Below are positions 31,853 to 40,992 of a stretch of DNA of 64,000 nucleotides, piece by piece. The number at the start of each line of letters is the position of its first letter. Position 1 is the first letter of the stretch. Source of the stretch: Gemmatimonadota bacterium. Its GTDB lineage: Bacteria > Gemmatimonadota > Gemmatimonadetes > Longimicrobiales > Gaopeijiaceae. Below the pieces are notes generated by a model. It saw only the letters and a program-made list of their open reading frames with translations, was not told the origin of the DNA and searched no databases. The position numbers and the translations under genes are program-made. Location: NCBI GenBank assembly GCA_022560615.1, contig JADFSR010000018.1:1-64000 (forward strand), given 5' to 3'.

Positions 31853-33514
31853 ATGAAGCGATCTCGAAGCCACCGACTTCTCCCTGGCCTAACCGTCGTC
31901 TCGATGCTCGCGGCGCTCGCGACGTGCGGCGACGCTAGGGCCCCCGAGAACGGTTCGATCACGCAGGACAAGCTCTCCGCCGACCTGCACGTGCTCGCAC
32001 ACGATTCGATGGGTGGCCGGTTGGTGGGCTCCGAGCACCTCGGCGCCGCGTCAGAGTGGATTGCCGGGCGGTTCGAAGAGCTGGGCCTCGAGGGCGCGGG
32101 AGACGGAGGAGGGTACTTTCAGCGGTTCGACCTGACGTGGTTCAGCCTGGGCCAGGGCAATCGCTTGACCGTATCTGGTTCTGGTTCGGCGCGCCTGCCC
32201 GGCGACGGGTGGAGCCCTTCCAACGCGAGCGGGACCGGTTCTGTGACGGCGCCTGTCGTCTTCGCCGGCTTCGGCCTCGTGGAGCCCCGGCTCGGCCATG
32301 ACGACTACCTGGGCGAGGACGTGAACGGCCGCATCGTGCTGGTGCTCGATCGCGAGCCCGGGGTGGCCGATCCCGCGAGCCCGTTCGACGGGGTGGTCAC
32401 GACGGAAGCGTCGCGGGAGTGGCGCAAGGTGCTTGCAGCGCAGGAGCGGGGAGCCGTTGGCGTCCTTCTGACGAGGGATATCCACAACCGCACGGCTGTG
32501 GAGGATTGGGATAGGACTCACGCGGCGAATTGGCCCGACGAGCCTCGTCGCATCGAGCGCTTCACGCTCGGGGCCTGGGCGGAGCAGATCACGATCCCCG
32601 CCGCGCGCATCTCGACCGAGCTCGCCGAGGCACTGGTGAACCGGGCGGGGCGATCGCTCGAGGAGCTCGGCATGGAGGCCGAGCGGGCTGAGGGGGGAAT
32701 GGGGTTGCTCGAGCTACCGGGTTCACAGGTCACTATGAACCTGGCAGTGGATCGCCACGACCTTCCAGGCGCCAACGTCATGGCGATGATCGAGGGCTCG
32801 GATCCCGAGCTACGCGACGAGGTCGTGATCATCGGGGCGCACCACGACCACAACGGCGAGACCGAGACCGAGGTCTTCAACGGCGCCGACGACGACGGCT
32901 CCGGCACGGTCGGTGTGATGGCGATCGCCGAGGCGTACGCCCGTGCCGCGGAGCGGGGGGACCGGCCACGTCGAAGCGTGATCTTCGCGATCTGGGATGC
33001 CGAGGAGCGGGGCCTGCTCGGCGCGTGGTACTACACGCTCCGCCCGCTCTTCCCGCTACGGAGCACGGTAGCCAACCTCAACATGGACATGATCGGGCGG
33101 CACGAAGAGGTGCCGCCAGACGGCGGCGGGCGCTTTCGTGGGCTCGAAGTGCAGAGTGCCGAGTCGAACTCCAATGCCACCAACATCCTCGGCTACAGTC
33201 GCACGCCCGAGCTGGCCGCGATGGTGGAGGCCGCGAACCGCTACGACCTCACGCTGCGCATGCGCTACGACAACAACGAGTCGAATCTGTTGCGCCGGTC
33301 GGACCACTGGCCCTTCCTGCAGAACGACGTGCCTGCGGTCTGGTTCCACAACGGTCTGCACCCGGACTACCACACGCCGAACGACACGCCGGAGCGCGTC
33401 GAGTACGAGAAGATGACACGCATCGTCCGGCTTGTGCATCAGACGAGCTGGAACGTGGCGAATGCGGATGGAAGGCCCGCGATCGAAGGGATGGCGTCGA
33501 GGCCGCGGTCGTGA
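31853..33514 (+). CDS. M28-family metallopeptidase with PA domain, lipoprotein
   Basis: 553 aa. Lipobox at LAALATC. Domain order: N-terminal M28 segment (HVLAHDSMGGRLVGSEHLG), a protease-associated insert (about residues 115-260, GTGSVTAPVVFAGFGLV and QERGAVGVLLTRDIHN), then the catalytic core: VVIIGAHHDHNG (zinc His), FNGADDDGSGTVGVMAIAEA (bridging Asp), WDAEERGLLGAWYY (catalytic Glu pair), NLNMDMIGR (Asp) and HPDYHTPNDTPERVEY (His). Members are aminopeptidases or glutaminyl cyclase relatives acting outside the cytoplasm. GGAG 6 nt before ATG 31853 sets the start. Confidence 0.93.
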   Translation: MKRSRSHRLLPGLTVVSMLAALATCGDARAPENGSITQDKLSADLHVLAHDSMGGRLVGSEHLGAASEWIAGRFEELGLEGAGDGGGYFQRFDLTWFSLGQGNRLTVSGSGSARLPGDGWSPSNASGTGSVTAPVVFAGFGLVEPRLGHDDYLGEDVNGRIVLVLDREPGVADPASPFDGVVTTEASREWRKVLAAQERGAVGVLLTRDIHNRTAVEDWDRTHAANWPDEPRRIERFTLGAWAEQITIPAARISTELAEALVNRAGRSLEELGMEAERAEGGMGLLELPGSQVTMNLAVDRHDLPGANVMAMIEGSDPELRDEVVIIGAHHDHNGETETEVFNGADDDGSGTVGVMAIAEAYARAAERGDRPRRSVIFAIWDAEERGLLGAWYYTLRPLFPLRSTVANLNMDMIGRHEEVPPDGGGRFRGLEVQSAESNSNATNILGYSRTPELAAMVEAANRYDLTLRMRYDNNESNLLRRSDHWPFLQNDVPAVWFHNGLHPDYHTPNDTPERVEYEKMTRIVRLVHQTSWNVANADGRPAIEGMASRPRS

Positions 33515-33523
33515 GACCTACGC

Positions 33524-34201
33524 CTACGGGCAGACCCACGTCAGCAAGCGGATCTCGCCGGCTACGTCCCCGCAGTTCTCATCCGTAGACCGGGCCCCGA
33601 TCCCGACCTCGACGAAATCTTCACGACACGCACCGGCGCCCGAGCCGTCGCACTGCACGACATGCCATGGCCCGCCGCTGAGCTGCTGTGACGAATCGAC
33701 CATGGGTACACAAGAGAAGTCGATCGTCGTCTCCGCACGTTGCCCGCGTCGGATCCGGAAATCACCTTCGCTCGGCTCCATCTCGAGGTCCAAGTCGCCG
33801 ATCCCGACCTCCTCGAACTCGCGCTGAGGCACGCCGGGGATGAGCGGCTCTTCCAGGGGGTCCCCGGGCTGGGGGATGCGCCAGTGACCCGTACTCACCG
33901 AGATGTGCGCGCTCAGGATGCCGACGAGCAGGTCGCGGAACTCTCGGTCGATGAAGACCAGACGCAGGCCTTGGGAGACGTATGCGATTGGCGGCTCGGA
34001 CATCGGTGTGACTATGCGGGCGGCGTCTCCGGCGTAAGACCGGACGATCGGGTCCAGGACCGTGCGGCCGGTGGTCGTCGTCGAGGCCCCGCGTTCCGCC
34101 TGGGAGCGATCGGTGCAAGCGACCAGCGCGACGACCGGGGCACCGAGGCCCGCGGCGCCCAGACGTCGCAAGAACGTTCGGCGGTCCCAGGGTTTCGTCA
34201 T
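33524..34201 (-). CDS. Tat-signal secreted protein of unknown function
   Basis: 225 aa. Twin-arginine signal DRRTFLRRLGAAGLGAPVVA followed by LVACTD, so it may be a Tat-exported lipoprotein. The mature part has several Cys (FSCVPMVD, HVVQCDGSGAGACRED, ENCGDVAG, TWVCP) that could form disulfides. I recognise no fold. It is convergent with the M28 gene (10 bp between stops) and follows the transketolase-like gene by 34 bp on the same strand. Confidence 0.75.
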   Translation of the reverse strand: MTKPWDRRTFLRRLGAAGLGAPVVALVACTDRSQAERGASTTTTGRTVLDPIVRSYAGDAARIVTPMSEPPIAYVSQGLRLVFIDREFRDLLVGILSAHISVSTGHWRIPQPGDPLEEPLIPGVPQREFEEVGIGDLDLEMEPSEGDFRIRRGQRAETTIDFSCVPMVDSSQQLSGGPWHVVQCDGSGAGACREDFVEVGIGARSTDENCGDVAGEIRLLTWVCP

Positions 34202-34235
34202 TGGTGCCTTCTGCACGGTCCGAACGAGCGGTCCG

Positions 34236-36803
34236 CTACAGAGCCGCGAGCGCCTGGCGCTGTCGCTCGAGCCGGTTCTCTCGTTCGCGGGCGAAGCGAG
34301 CGACCCCCTGAAAGATGGAGTCCGTGTCGAGCCCGGCTTCCGTGATCACGTCGTCTTCGGTCCCGCCGGTCCGCCAGCGATCGTCGTGGTCCGCGTACAG
34401 CGAGTACTCTTCCGTGAGCGGACCGAAGTCGGGCAGGGGAGGCACCCGCTTGGTCATCGTGCTGACGACCATGCTGTCATAGCGCGAAGCGTCGGGGTAG
34501 ATGTGGTTTCGGTAGTCCGCGCGCTGATCGGCGAAGAGCTCCGGACTGATCACCGCCGCGACCCGCACGTTGATTTCCTCTGCGTCCAACCGATCGAGGC
34601 TGCTCACCAGGTTCACCGTCGAGCTGGAGCCTTGGACCCAGACGGTTCCCATGGGCGGTAGGTGGGCGTCGTAGTCCCGGATCAAGTAGATGCCCTTCGC
34701 GGCCGCCTTGAGGTCGGAGTCGGCGAATTTCGTGCGGTCCGCCACCGGAGAGTCGGGCCGAGCCACGTGGATCGCGATGATCCCGACCTCTTGGGTTCTG
34801 GCCGCCTTCGCGACCGCCGCGAAGTAGCCGGGGGCGACGTCGTTGTAGTCCCAGAAGTACAGGTTGATGATCTGCCCGCGTGGGAAAAGCGTCCAGACCT
34901 GTGGCGCGAAGATCCCGAAGTGGGTGCGCGCGTCGGCGGCCGTTTCGGGTCCCGAGTGACCCGCCAGAATCGTGAGCACGCCCAACCGGAACCGGCTGTC
35001 CTGACTCTGCTGGCTGAACACGCGGGCCGGTGTGTACATGAGAGGGGTGAACGCGCCGTACGTCCCTGAGAGACCCCAAACGCCAGCGTGGACGGACGGA
35101 TCGGCCGATGCGGTCTGATTCACCAACCCGATGATCGTGGACACGTTGACGGCTTCTTGGATCGAGGCCTTGAGGCGTGTCCCGCCCCGGTTGTCCACCG
35201 GATCATAGTGCCCGAAGAAGTGGGACCCCTCCACGTTGATCGAGTTGGAGAGGTCGGCGGCTACCGTCAGGAAGCGACCCCCGGTGACGTAGTTGAGCCA
35301 CCGGCCCACCTCGCTGATCGCGCGGCGTGCACCCTTCTTCTCTCCGGCCGGGAGCAAGAGTTTGATCGTGCTCGACACGGACTCACCAGAGTGCGGGTCG
35401 GTGACCGTGACCTCGGCCGGCTCGGTGGGAAGCCCCTCGGGCGTCAGCCGTTCGTCGAGGAAGGGATCGGTGGTGGTATCGATATCGACGGAAAGCTGCC
35501 GGTTCAGGCCCTCGGCGATGTCCACGAGACGGTCGGCAATCCAATCACCGAGCTCGGACTTCTTGTCCATGACCGACAGCGCGACGTCGACGTTGGTCTT
35601 GAACTGGATGAGCCGCTCGGCTTCGGATTCGGGGGCTCCGTCCCGGATCCCATTGAACTCGACGCCGTACCGTCGCTCGAAGGACTCGGCCAGAGCCACG
35701 AAGTAGGGGGAGTTGATGCCGAAGCCGTACGGGTGGCTCGGAAAACCGACGATCTGGTCACCGACGCCGGCTAGCTTGCCGTTCTCCACCCCCGGCCACC
35801 ACCCCTTCACGGTGGGACCGACCAGGATCATCGGGCGGCGGTCGTCCTCCGGCCACTCCTCCATGAGCGTCAAGGCGGCGAAGATGTCGTCGAAGTCGTT
35901 GCCGTTCTCGACGCGCAGGACGTTCCAGCCGTAGGAGCTCCACTGCTGGGCGATGTCGTAGCCTTCGTACTTCGGCTTGATCACCCCTCCCAGGAGCGAG
36001 TCGTCGATACCCGCATTGTTCAGACTGAGCAGGATGCGGAGGCGCTTGCCGACCTGCTGGGCCAGTGCCGCGGTCTTGAGCTCTTGGGCATGTCCTTCGG
36101 TCAGGGCGAACTCGCCTTCGAAGGCCATCACCTTCAAGCTGGGCGGGGCGCCGATGAAGTCCCAGAACATCGCCTTCCCGGCTGCCGTGGCGATCCCGAT
36201 ACCCGACGGACCCCCATTCACGTCGTTGGTCACGTCGGTGCTCTCGGCGTGCCCCATCAAGGGCCGGATTCCCCGGAGCTTCGCCTGCGCGAAGAGCGGG
36301 TGGTCGGCAAGGCCGTTCTGCTCGAGGATGGTGGCCATGGCCCCCTCGCTCCGGCGGAAGCCGAGAGCGTCGACGGAGAGAATGGCGACCGCCGGGTCAC
36401 AAGCATACCGGTCGTCTCCCGTGGCCGAGTGCCGGCGCGCCATCGCCTCGTACAGGATCATCCAAAGCGCATAGCACGTCGGGACGCAGTGTCCGCCGGC
36501 CAACATGAACTTGTCGCTGAACGGGTGCTTGGGCTCCCGAATGTCGTACGAGAGTCCGCCCATCTCTGGCCCGCCGAGGTGGAGCGCCACGTTGTAAGGC
36601 GTGTACGCCAAGGGGCCGCCGAAGTGGCCGGATCCCCGGTAGTTGCCGAGCAGCGTGAGCAACATCGCCGTCATGAAGGCTACGTCGTCGAAGTACTCAC
36701 GCCGGTAGGCTGGGAGCTCGACGGTGTGAAACGTCTGCTGCTGTCGGGAGCCAATGGTGGTCACGGTGGCCACCTTGGGCCCCGTCGCGACTTCTGGGGT
36801 CAT
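34236..36803 (-). CDS. Transketolase-family protein, large variant
   Basis: 855 aa, longer than the usual about 660. Transketolase-like halves are visible: an N-terminal cofactor domain (GSGHFGGPLAYTPYNVALHL, FSDKFMLAGGHCVPTCYALW, LGFRRSEGAMATIL), the thiamine-diphosphate region and a pyrimidine-binding/C-terminal half (IGLVNQTASADPSVHAGVWG, GVLTILAGHSGPETAADART, VWVQGSSSTVNLVSSLDRL). The ThDP motif is VMAFEGEFALTEGHAQELKT ending in LLSLNNAGID: the final NN is kept but the GDG start is changed to GE. It probably transfers ketol or decarboxylates an unknown keto acid; classical transketolase activity is uncertain. No other pentose pathway genes are adjacent. Confidence 0.8.
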   Translation of the reverse strand: MTPEVATGPKVATVTTIGSRQQQTFHTVELPAYRREYFDDVAFMTAMLLTLLGNYRGSGHFGGPLAYTPYNVALHLGGPEMGGLSYDIREPKHPFSDKFMLAGGHCVPTCYALWMILYEAMARRHSATGDDRYACDPAVAILSVDALGFRRSEGAMATILEQNGLADHPLFAQAKLRGIRPLMGHAESTDVTNDVNGGPSGIGIATAAGKAMFWDFIGAPPSLKVMAFEGEFALTEGHAQELKTAALAQQVGKRLRILLSLNNAGIDDSLLGGVIKPKYEGYDIAQQWSSYGWNVLRVENGNDFDDIFAALTLMEEWPEDDRRPMILVGPTVKGWWPGVENGKLAGVGDQIVGFPSHPYGFGINSPYFVALAESFERRYGVEFNGIRDGAPESEAERLIQFKTNVDVALSVMDKKSELGDWIADRLVDIAEGLNRQLSVDIDTTTDPFLDERLTPEGLPTEPAEVTVTDPHSGESVSSTIKLLLPAGEKKGARRAISEVGRWLNYVTGGRFLTVAADLSNSINVEGSHFFGHYDPVDNRGGTRLKASIQEAVNVSTIIGLVNQTASADPSVHAGVWGLSGTYGAFTPLMYTPARVFSQQSQDSRFRLGVLTILAGHSGPETAADARTHFGIFAPQVWTLFPRGQIINLYFWDYNDVAPGYFAAVAKAARTQEVGIIAIHVARPDSPVADRTKFADSDLKAAAKGIYLIRDYDAHLPPMGTVWVQGSSSTVNLVSSLDRLDAEEINVRVAAVISPELFADQRADYRNHIYPDASRYDSMVVSTMTKRVPPLPDFGPLTEEYSLYADHDDRWRTGGTEDDVITEAGLDTDSIFQGVARFARERENRLERQRQALAAL

Positions 36804-36869
36804 CTTCTTTCGGGTCCCGTCTCGGTCAACGATTAAGAAGGTGCGTCGTCGTGGTCGACGGCGACATGT

Positions 36870-38192
36870 CTACAGCGTGAGTTTTGTGGCCGTTTGAACG
36901 AAGCTCTGGAAGCCGTCGGCGTCCTTGGCCGCGATCGCCATGCGGCGCACGGCCTCCGCGAGCTCGTCATCCGCGTTCGCCGTCGAGATCCGAAGGAAGT
37001 GCTGGCCCTCGCTGCCCAACGCGTTGAACGAGCGCCGATCCATTGTGGCGACGTGGTAGCGGTGCAGGAGGAAGAGCTGGAAGAGCGTCGCCGGGCTCGA
37101 GTCCGAGCGGATACGCTCCGGCAGCCGGTCGTAGGCATCCAGGACCCCGATGCTCTCCAGCGCCCCGCCTACGTTGGGGAAGGCGTAGAAAGCGCCCTTC
37201 GGGTTTTGGCAGGTGATCCCGTCGATCTCGTTCAGACCCGCGACCACGAGGTCGCGGCGGCGTTGGAATGCATCGACCATCTGCTGTATCGCCGGGCCGC
37301 TCTCGGGAGACTCGAGTGCCTCGATCGCACCCCACTGGTTGTACGGCGGGATCGACGCGAAGAAGTTGATCGCCAGCTTGCGGTGGACCTGGGCCTCCTC
37401 CGCCGTGGGGTACACCGCCCAGCCCACGCGGCCTCCTGTCCACGCGTAGGTCTTGGAGCAACCGGAAGCGATGATCGTTCGTGCCTCCATGCCCGGCATC
37501 GACGCGATCGAGACGTGCTCGTCCCCGTCGAAGGTGATCGCCTCGTACGCCTCGTCCGAGTAGACGCGCACGTCGGGACCCGTCTTCTCGAGGATAAGTT
37601 CCGCGATCTCCGCGAGCTGCGCCCGCGTCGCGACACCGCCGGTCGGGTTGGACGGGAAATTCAGGAAGATCAGGCCGGTCTTGTCACTCAGCAGCGGCTC
37701 GAGCGCCGCGCGTGTGAGGCCGAAGCCGTCCTCTTCCTCGAGCACGACCGGGACCGGTATGCACCGGAAGTACGGGATGAACGACTCGAAGAGGGGGTAT
37801 CCCGGCGAGGGGTAGATGACTTCCTCTCCGGCCTCGCTGTACGCCATGTGCGCGAAGCCGATAGGGGGTCGCCCGCCCGGATAAACCACCACGCGCTCCG
37901 GTCCGATGTCGAGCCCGTGCTTCTCGCCGAGTGACCTCGCCACCGCAGCGCGCAGCTCAGGAATTCCTTGCGGGTCGCAGTACGTCGTGAGCCCGGCGTC
38001 CAGCGCGCGTTTGACCGCGTCGGTGATGTGCTTTGGCACCGGGAAGTCCGGTTGCCCCAGGTTGCATCGGATGACGCGCTCACCCTTCGCCTCGACCTCC
38101 GCGATCAACGCTCCCAGCGCGAATGCGGCTTCGGTGCCGATGCGATGGACTCGGTCGGCGAAAAGGGGGACGGGTGGGGCGGCGATGGTCAT
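36870..38192 (-). CDS. PLP-dependent aminotransferase, class I (aspartate/alanine type)
   Basis: 440-aa fold-type I enzyme. Seen: IRCNLGQPDFPVPKHITDAV, TTYCDPQGIPELRAAVARSL, LNFPSNPTGG (Asn), VRVYSDEAYE (Asp), SGCSKTYAWTGGRVGWAVYP (PLP Lys in SKTYAWTG) and FLRISTA (substrate Arg). Transfers amino groups between amino acids and 2-oxoglutarate; aspartate is the likely substrate, but close relatives use alanine or aromatics. The start at 38192 (MTIAAPPVPLFADRV) is preferred over a longer Arg-rich extension. Divergent from the sensor kinase gene 95 bp away. Confidence 0.9.
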   Translation of the reverse strand: MTIAAPPVPLFADRVHRIGTEAAFALGALIAEVEAKGERVIRCNLGQPDFPVPKHITDAVKRALDAGLTTYCDPQGIPELRAAVARSLGEKHGLDIGPERVVVYPGGRPPIGFAHMAYSEAGEEVIYPSPGYPLFESFIPYFRCIPVPVVLEEEDGFGLTRAALEPLLSDKTGLIFLNFPSNPTGGVATRAQLAEIAELILEKTGPDVRVYSDEAYEAITFDGDEHVSIASMPGMEARTIIASGCSKTYAWTGGRVGWAVYPTAEEAQVHRKLAINFFASIPPYNQWGAIEALESPESGPAIQQMVDAFQRRRDLVVAGLNEIDGITCQNPKGAFYAFPNVGGALESIGVLDAYDRLPERIRSDSSPATLFQLFLLHRYHVATMDRRSFNALGSEGQHFLRISTANADDELAEAVRRMAIAAKDADGFQSFVQTATKLTL

Positions 38193-38287
38193 TCGAAATG
38201 ATACCCGGAAGCGTGGGAAACCCCGAAAGATACACGACTTTCTCACTCTTCCGGGGTCGGGATTCGGTGGGGAGGATCGTCAGGAGA

Positions 38288-40096
38288 ATGCCTTCTGGCA
38301 AGCGCATTGCCGGACAGCTCTCGCCGGCGGATCTTCGGATCATGGATCTCTCCGTCCCGGACCTCGCACGCAACGAGCTCGCCGCGGGGTATCTACAGCT
38401 CGTGGTGACACTGGGTCTCGTGGTATTGTGCCTGGTCCTGTCTCGGCGCTACCAGAAGCGGTACTTCGGTCTGTGGGGGCTCGCCTGGGGGCTGTATGCG
38501 CTTCGCCTCGGCGCCATCATTGCGTTCTTGCACACCGGGGTGTCGTGGTGGCTCTTCTGGCATCAGGTAACCACCGGCTGGGCCGCGTTGGCGTTGCTCT
38601 GGGCCGCACTGGTCTTCGCGCAGCGCCTCGAGTGGCGGAACGAGTACGTGCTCTTCCTCGCGATTCCGCTGGTTTGGTCTTTCGTCGCGATCTACATGCT
38701 CGACCAGTTCCTCTGGGCTGCGGGCCCCATGGTCGTCTTCCTCAGCATCACAACCGCCGGAACGGCGTGGGCGTTCTTCCGGTACGACCGTCTGGTCGGC
38801 TCGCCCGCCGCTCGGCTGCTCGTTGTCTTGCTCGCGCTGTGGGCGCTGCATCATCTCGACTATCCGTTGCTGCGCGCGCGTGGGGCTTGGAGTCCATGGG
38901 GCTACTACCTGGACATCGTGTTCGAAGTGGGCATGGGGCTCGGTATCCTCTTTCTCGTCCTCGAGGACCTCGATCAGGGGCTGCGCACGTTGACTGCGCT
39001 GTCGGGCGAGCTGCAAGGGCGAGGAAGGAAGGAAGAGCCGATCGCCGAGGCGATGCTGCGGCGGGCACTCTCGCTGCGCGGGGTGCATGGATCCGCCCTG
39101 TATTTGGCGACTGAAGGGGGTGGCGCCTTCGTGCACGGCGCCGGTGTCGCTGCGCTTTGGCCCTTTGAGGGCCCGCCGACCGCCGCGAGCGAGAGCGCTG
39201 CGCTCGTACAGCGGTCCGGGCTGCCGGCGGTTCGACGCGACGACCGGGCGCGCGACTCGGCAGCTTGGACGCACGCCTATACGGCTGCGCTCCCGGTGAT
39301 CCGCGGAGAGGATGTGGTCGGCGCGCTCGTCGTGGTCGGCGAAGCCCGTGACCCCTTCACGGTGCTCGATAGCCGCTTTCTGGTCGCGTTCGGGCAACAG
39401 GTCGGAGCCGCGCTCGAGAACGAGGATCTGCACCGGAGTCTCGAGGATCGCACCGAGGAGCTCGAGCGGCTGCAGGTGCGCATGGTTCACCAGCACGAGG
39501 AGGAACGGAATCGACTTTGGCGTGAGCTGCACGACGAAACGGCGCAGGTGCTCGCCGCGCTGAACCTGCAACTGGGGCTGCTGCAGGAGCGCAGCGACCC
39601 CGAGTTGGCGCAGGGGCTCGACCGGGCGAAGACACTGGTCGGCGAAGGCATCAAGTCGATCCGCAGCGTGACTCGCAACCTTCGCCCGGGTGCACTCGAT
39701 GACCTGGGACTGGTGCCTGCGCTGCGCGCGCTCGCGCGCGGCTTCGAGGTGCAGGACGCGTTGCAGGTCGTCTTCGAGAGCCCGTCGACGGGAACTGCCG
39801 TCGGGCCAGACGCCGAGCTGGTGCTCTATCGCGCCTTGCAGGAGGCGCTCTCGAATGCGGTCCGCCACGGCGAGTGCACGCGCGTGGACGTGACCCTCTC
39901 CATGGAGTCGGACCACGCGCTGCTCACCGTGCTGGACAATGGCCGCGGACTGCCTGAGGATGCGCTCCAGAATCTACGGAGCCGTGGCGGTCTCGCCGGC
40001 GTGCGGGAACGCGTCACGGCGATACACGGCGACTTCGAGGTAGGAAACGGGGCGAACGGCGGTGCACGTGTTCGCATTCAGGTGCCGCGTGTTTAG
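38288..40096 (+). CDS. Membrane sensor histidine kinase (HisKA_3, NarL-type partner)
   Basis: 602 aa. About seven hydrophobic helices (residues about 35-220) form a 7TM-type sensor. A GAF-like domain follows (about 260-400, AAWTHAYTAALPVIRGEDVV, FGQQVGAALENEDLHRSL), a coiled linker, then the dimerisation/phosphotransfer motif EEERNRLWRELHDETAQVLA with the phospho-His in RELHDE, and a HATPase with EALSNAVRHG (N box), LDNGRGLP and GLAGVRERV. It phosphorylates the response regulator encoded 29 bp downstream. ATG 38342 is an alternative start. The Shine-Dalgarno for 38288 is unusually close. Confidence 0.9.
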   Translation: MPSGKRIAGQLSPADLRIMDLSVPDLARNELAAGYLQLVVTLGLVVLCLVLSRRYQKRYFGLWGLAWGLYALRLGAIIAFLHTGVSWWLFWHQVTTGWAALALLWAALVFAQRLEWRNEYVLFLAIPLVWSFVAIYMLDQFLWAAGPMVVFLSITTAGTAWAFFRYDRLVGSPAARLLVVLLALWALHHLDYPLLRARGAWSPWGYYLDIVFEVGMGLGILFLVLEDLDQGLRTLTALSGELQGRGRKEEPIAEAMLRRALSLRGVHGSALYLATEGGGAFVHGAGVAALWPFEGPPTAASESAALVQRSGLPAVRRDDRARDSAAWTHAYTAALPVIRGEDVVGALVVVGEARDPFTVLDSRFLVAFGQQVGAALENEDLHRSLEDRTEELERLQVRMVHQHEEERNRLWRELHDETAQVLAALNLQLGLLQERSDPELAQGLDRAKTLVGEGIKSIRSVTRNLRPGALDDLGLVPALRALARGFEVQDALQVVFESPSTGTAVGPDAELVLYRALQEALSNAVRHGECTRVDVTLSMESDHALLTVLDNGRGLPEDALQNLRSRGGLAGVRERVTAIHGDFEVGNGANGGARVRIQVPRV

Positions 40097-40124
40097 CACG
40101 GGCTGCTAGGGGGGCTGAGCGGAG

Positions 40125-40784
40125 GTGACCGACGAGCGACTGAGGGTAGTGATTGCGGACGATCATGCGGTAGTGCGAGAGGGCATCCGCATCGTGCTCG
40201 AAGAGATCCCGGGGCTCGAGGTCGTCGGCGAAGCCGCGGACGGTGACGCGGCGCTGAAGCTCACGAAGGAGCACGAGCCGGACGTTGTCGTGCTCGACGT
40301 CACCATGCCGGGCAAGACCGGGCTCGAGGTCGCGAAAGAGCTCCGCGATAGTGGGCAAAAGGTCGGCATCCTGATTCTCTCCATGCACGACGACCCTGAA
40401 TACGTGCTGCAAGCGGTACGTGCCGGTGCGGACGGGTACGTATTGAAGGACGTAGCGCCCGCTGAGCTCCGACGCGCGATCGCGAGCGTGAGTCAGGGGC
40501 GAGAGTTCTTCGCGGAGCGCATCACGCATCAGCTGTCAGTAGGACTGCGGGCCGAGCTCGAGAGGGAGCAGAAGCGGAGCCGCGTTGACAGCCTCACGGC
40601 TCGTGAAGTCGAAGTACTGCTCCGGATCGCCGATGGACACACCAACCGGGAGATCGGTGAGGAGCTCGGCATCAGCCCCCGCACCGTCGAGACTCACCGC
40701 GAGCGAGTCATGACGAAACTGCGCATCCGAACCGTCGCGGGGCTTACGCGGCTCGTGGTCGAGCAGGGGCTCGGCGAGGAGTAG
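40125..40784 (+). CDS. NarL/LuxR-family response regulator
   Basis: 219 aa, GTG start. Receiver domain with VVIADDHAVVREGI (acidic pair), VVVLDVTMPGKTG (phospho-acceptor Asp), LSMHDDPEYVL and YVLKDVAPAEL (Lys). A C-terminal GerE helix-turn-helix follows: LTAREVEVLLRIADGHTNRE and GISPRTVETHRERVMTKLRI. Transcriptional regulator phosphorylated by the preceding kinase. Targets are not evident; no adjacent promoter repeat stands out. Confidence 0.95.
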   Translation: MTDERLRVVIADDHAVVREGIRIVLEEIPGLEVVGEAADGDAALKLTKEHEPDVVVLDVTMPGKTGLEVAKELRDSGQKVGILILSMHDDPEYVLQAVRAGADGYVLKDVAPAELRRAIASVSQGREFFAERITHQLSVGLRAELEREQKRSRVDSLTAREVEVLLRIADGHTNREIGEELGISPRTVETHRERVMTKLRIRTVAGLTRLVVEQGLGEE

Positions 40785-40799
40785 CCAGCCAGCGAAGCC

Positions 40800-40943
40800 C
40801 TATTTCTTGGTAATCAGCTTCAACCACTTGAGCGGATCGGGTCCCAACTTGTCCCAGGGCTTGCTCGGGCCTGGCAGCTTCGGTGACTTCGGCGGTCGCG
40901 GGGCGCCGGTATCAGGCGTTCTGAATACGGGTCTCTTGGCCAT
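40800..40943 (-). CDS. Small basic proline-rich protein, 47 aa
   Basis: The ATG at 40943 has a strong Shine-Dalgarno (AAAGGAGAACTTCTCT before the ATG). The product begins MAKRPVFRTPDTGAPRPPKS and ends PLKWLKLITKK: Lys/Pro-rich N-terminal half and an amphipathic C-terminal helix. I recognise no family. The ribosome-binding site and a clean stop at 40800 make it a credible small gene between the response regulator and the barrel gene. Possible roles are nucleic-acid binding or membrane association (inference). Confidence 0.55.
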   Translation of the reverse strand: MAKRPVFRTPDTGAPRPPKSPKLPGPSKPWDKLGPDPLKWLKLITKK

Positions 40944-40992
40944 AGAGAAGTTCTCCTTTGGCCCAAACTACGCGGTTCGGGCAGGGAAGGGT

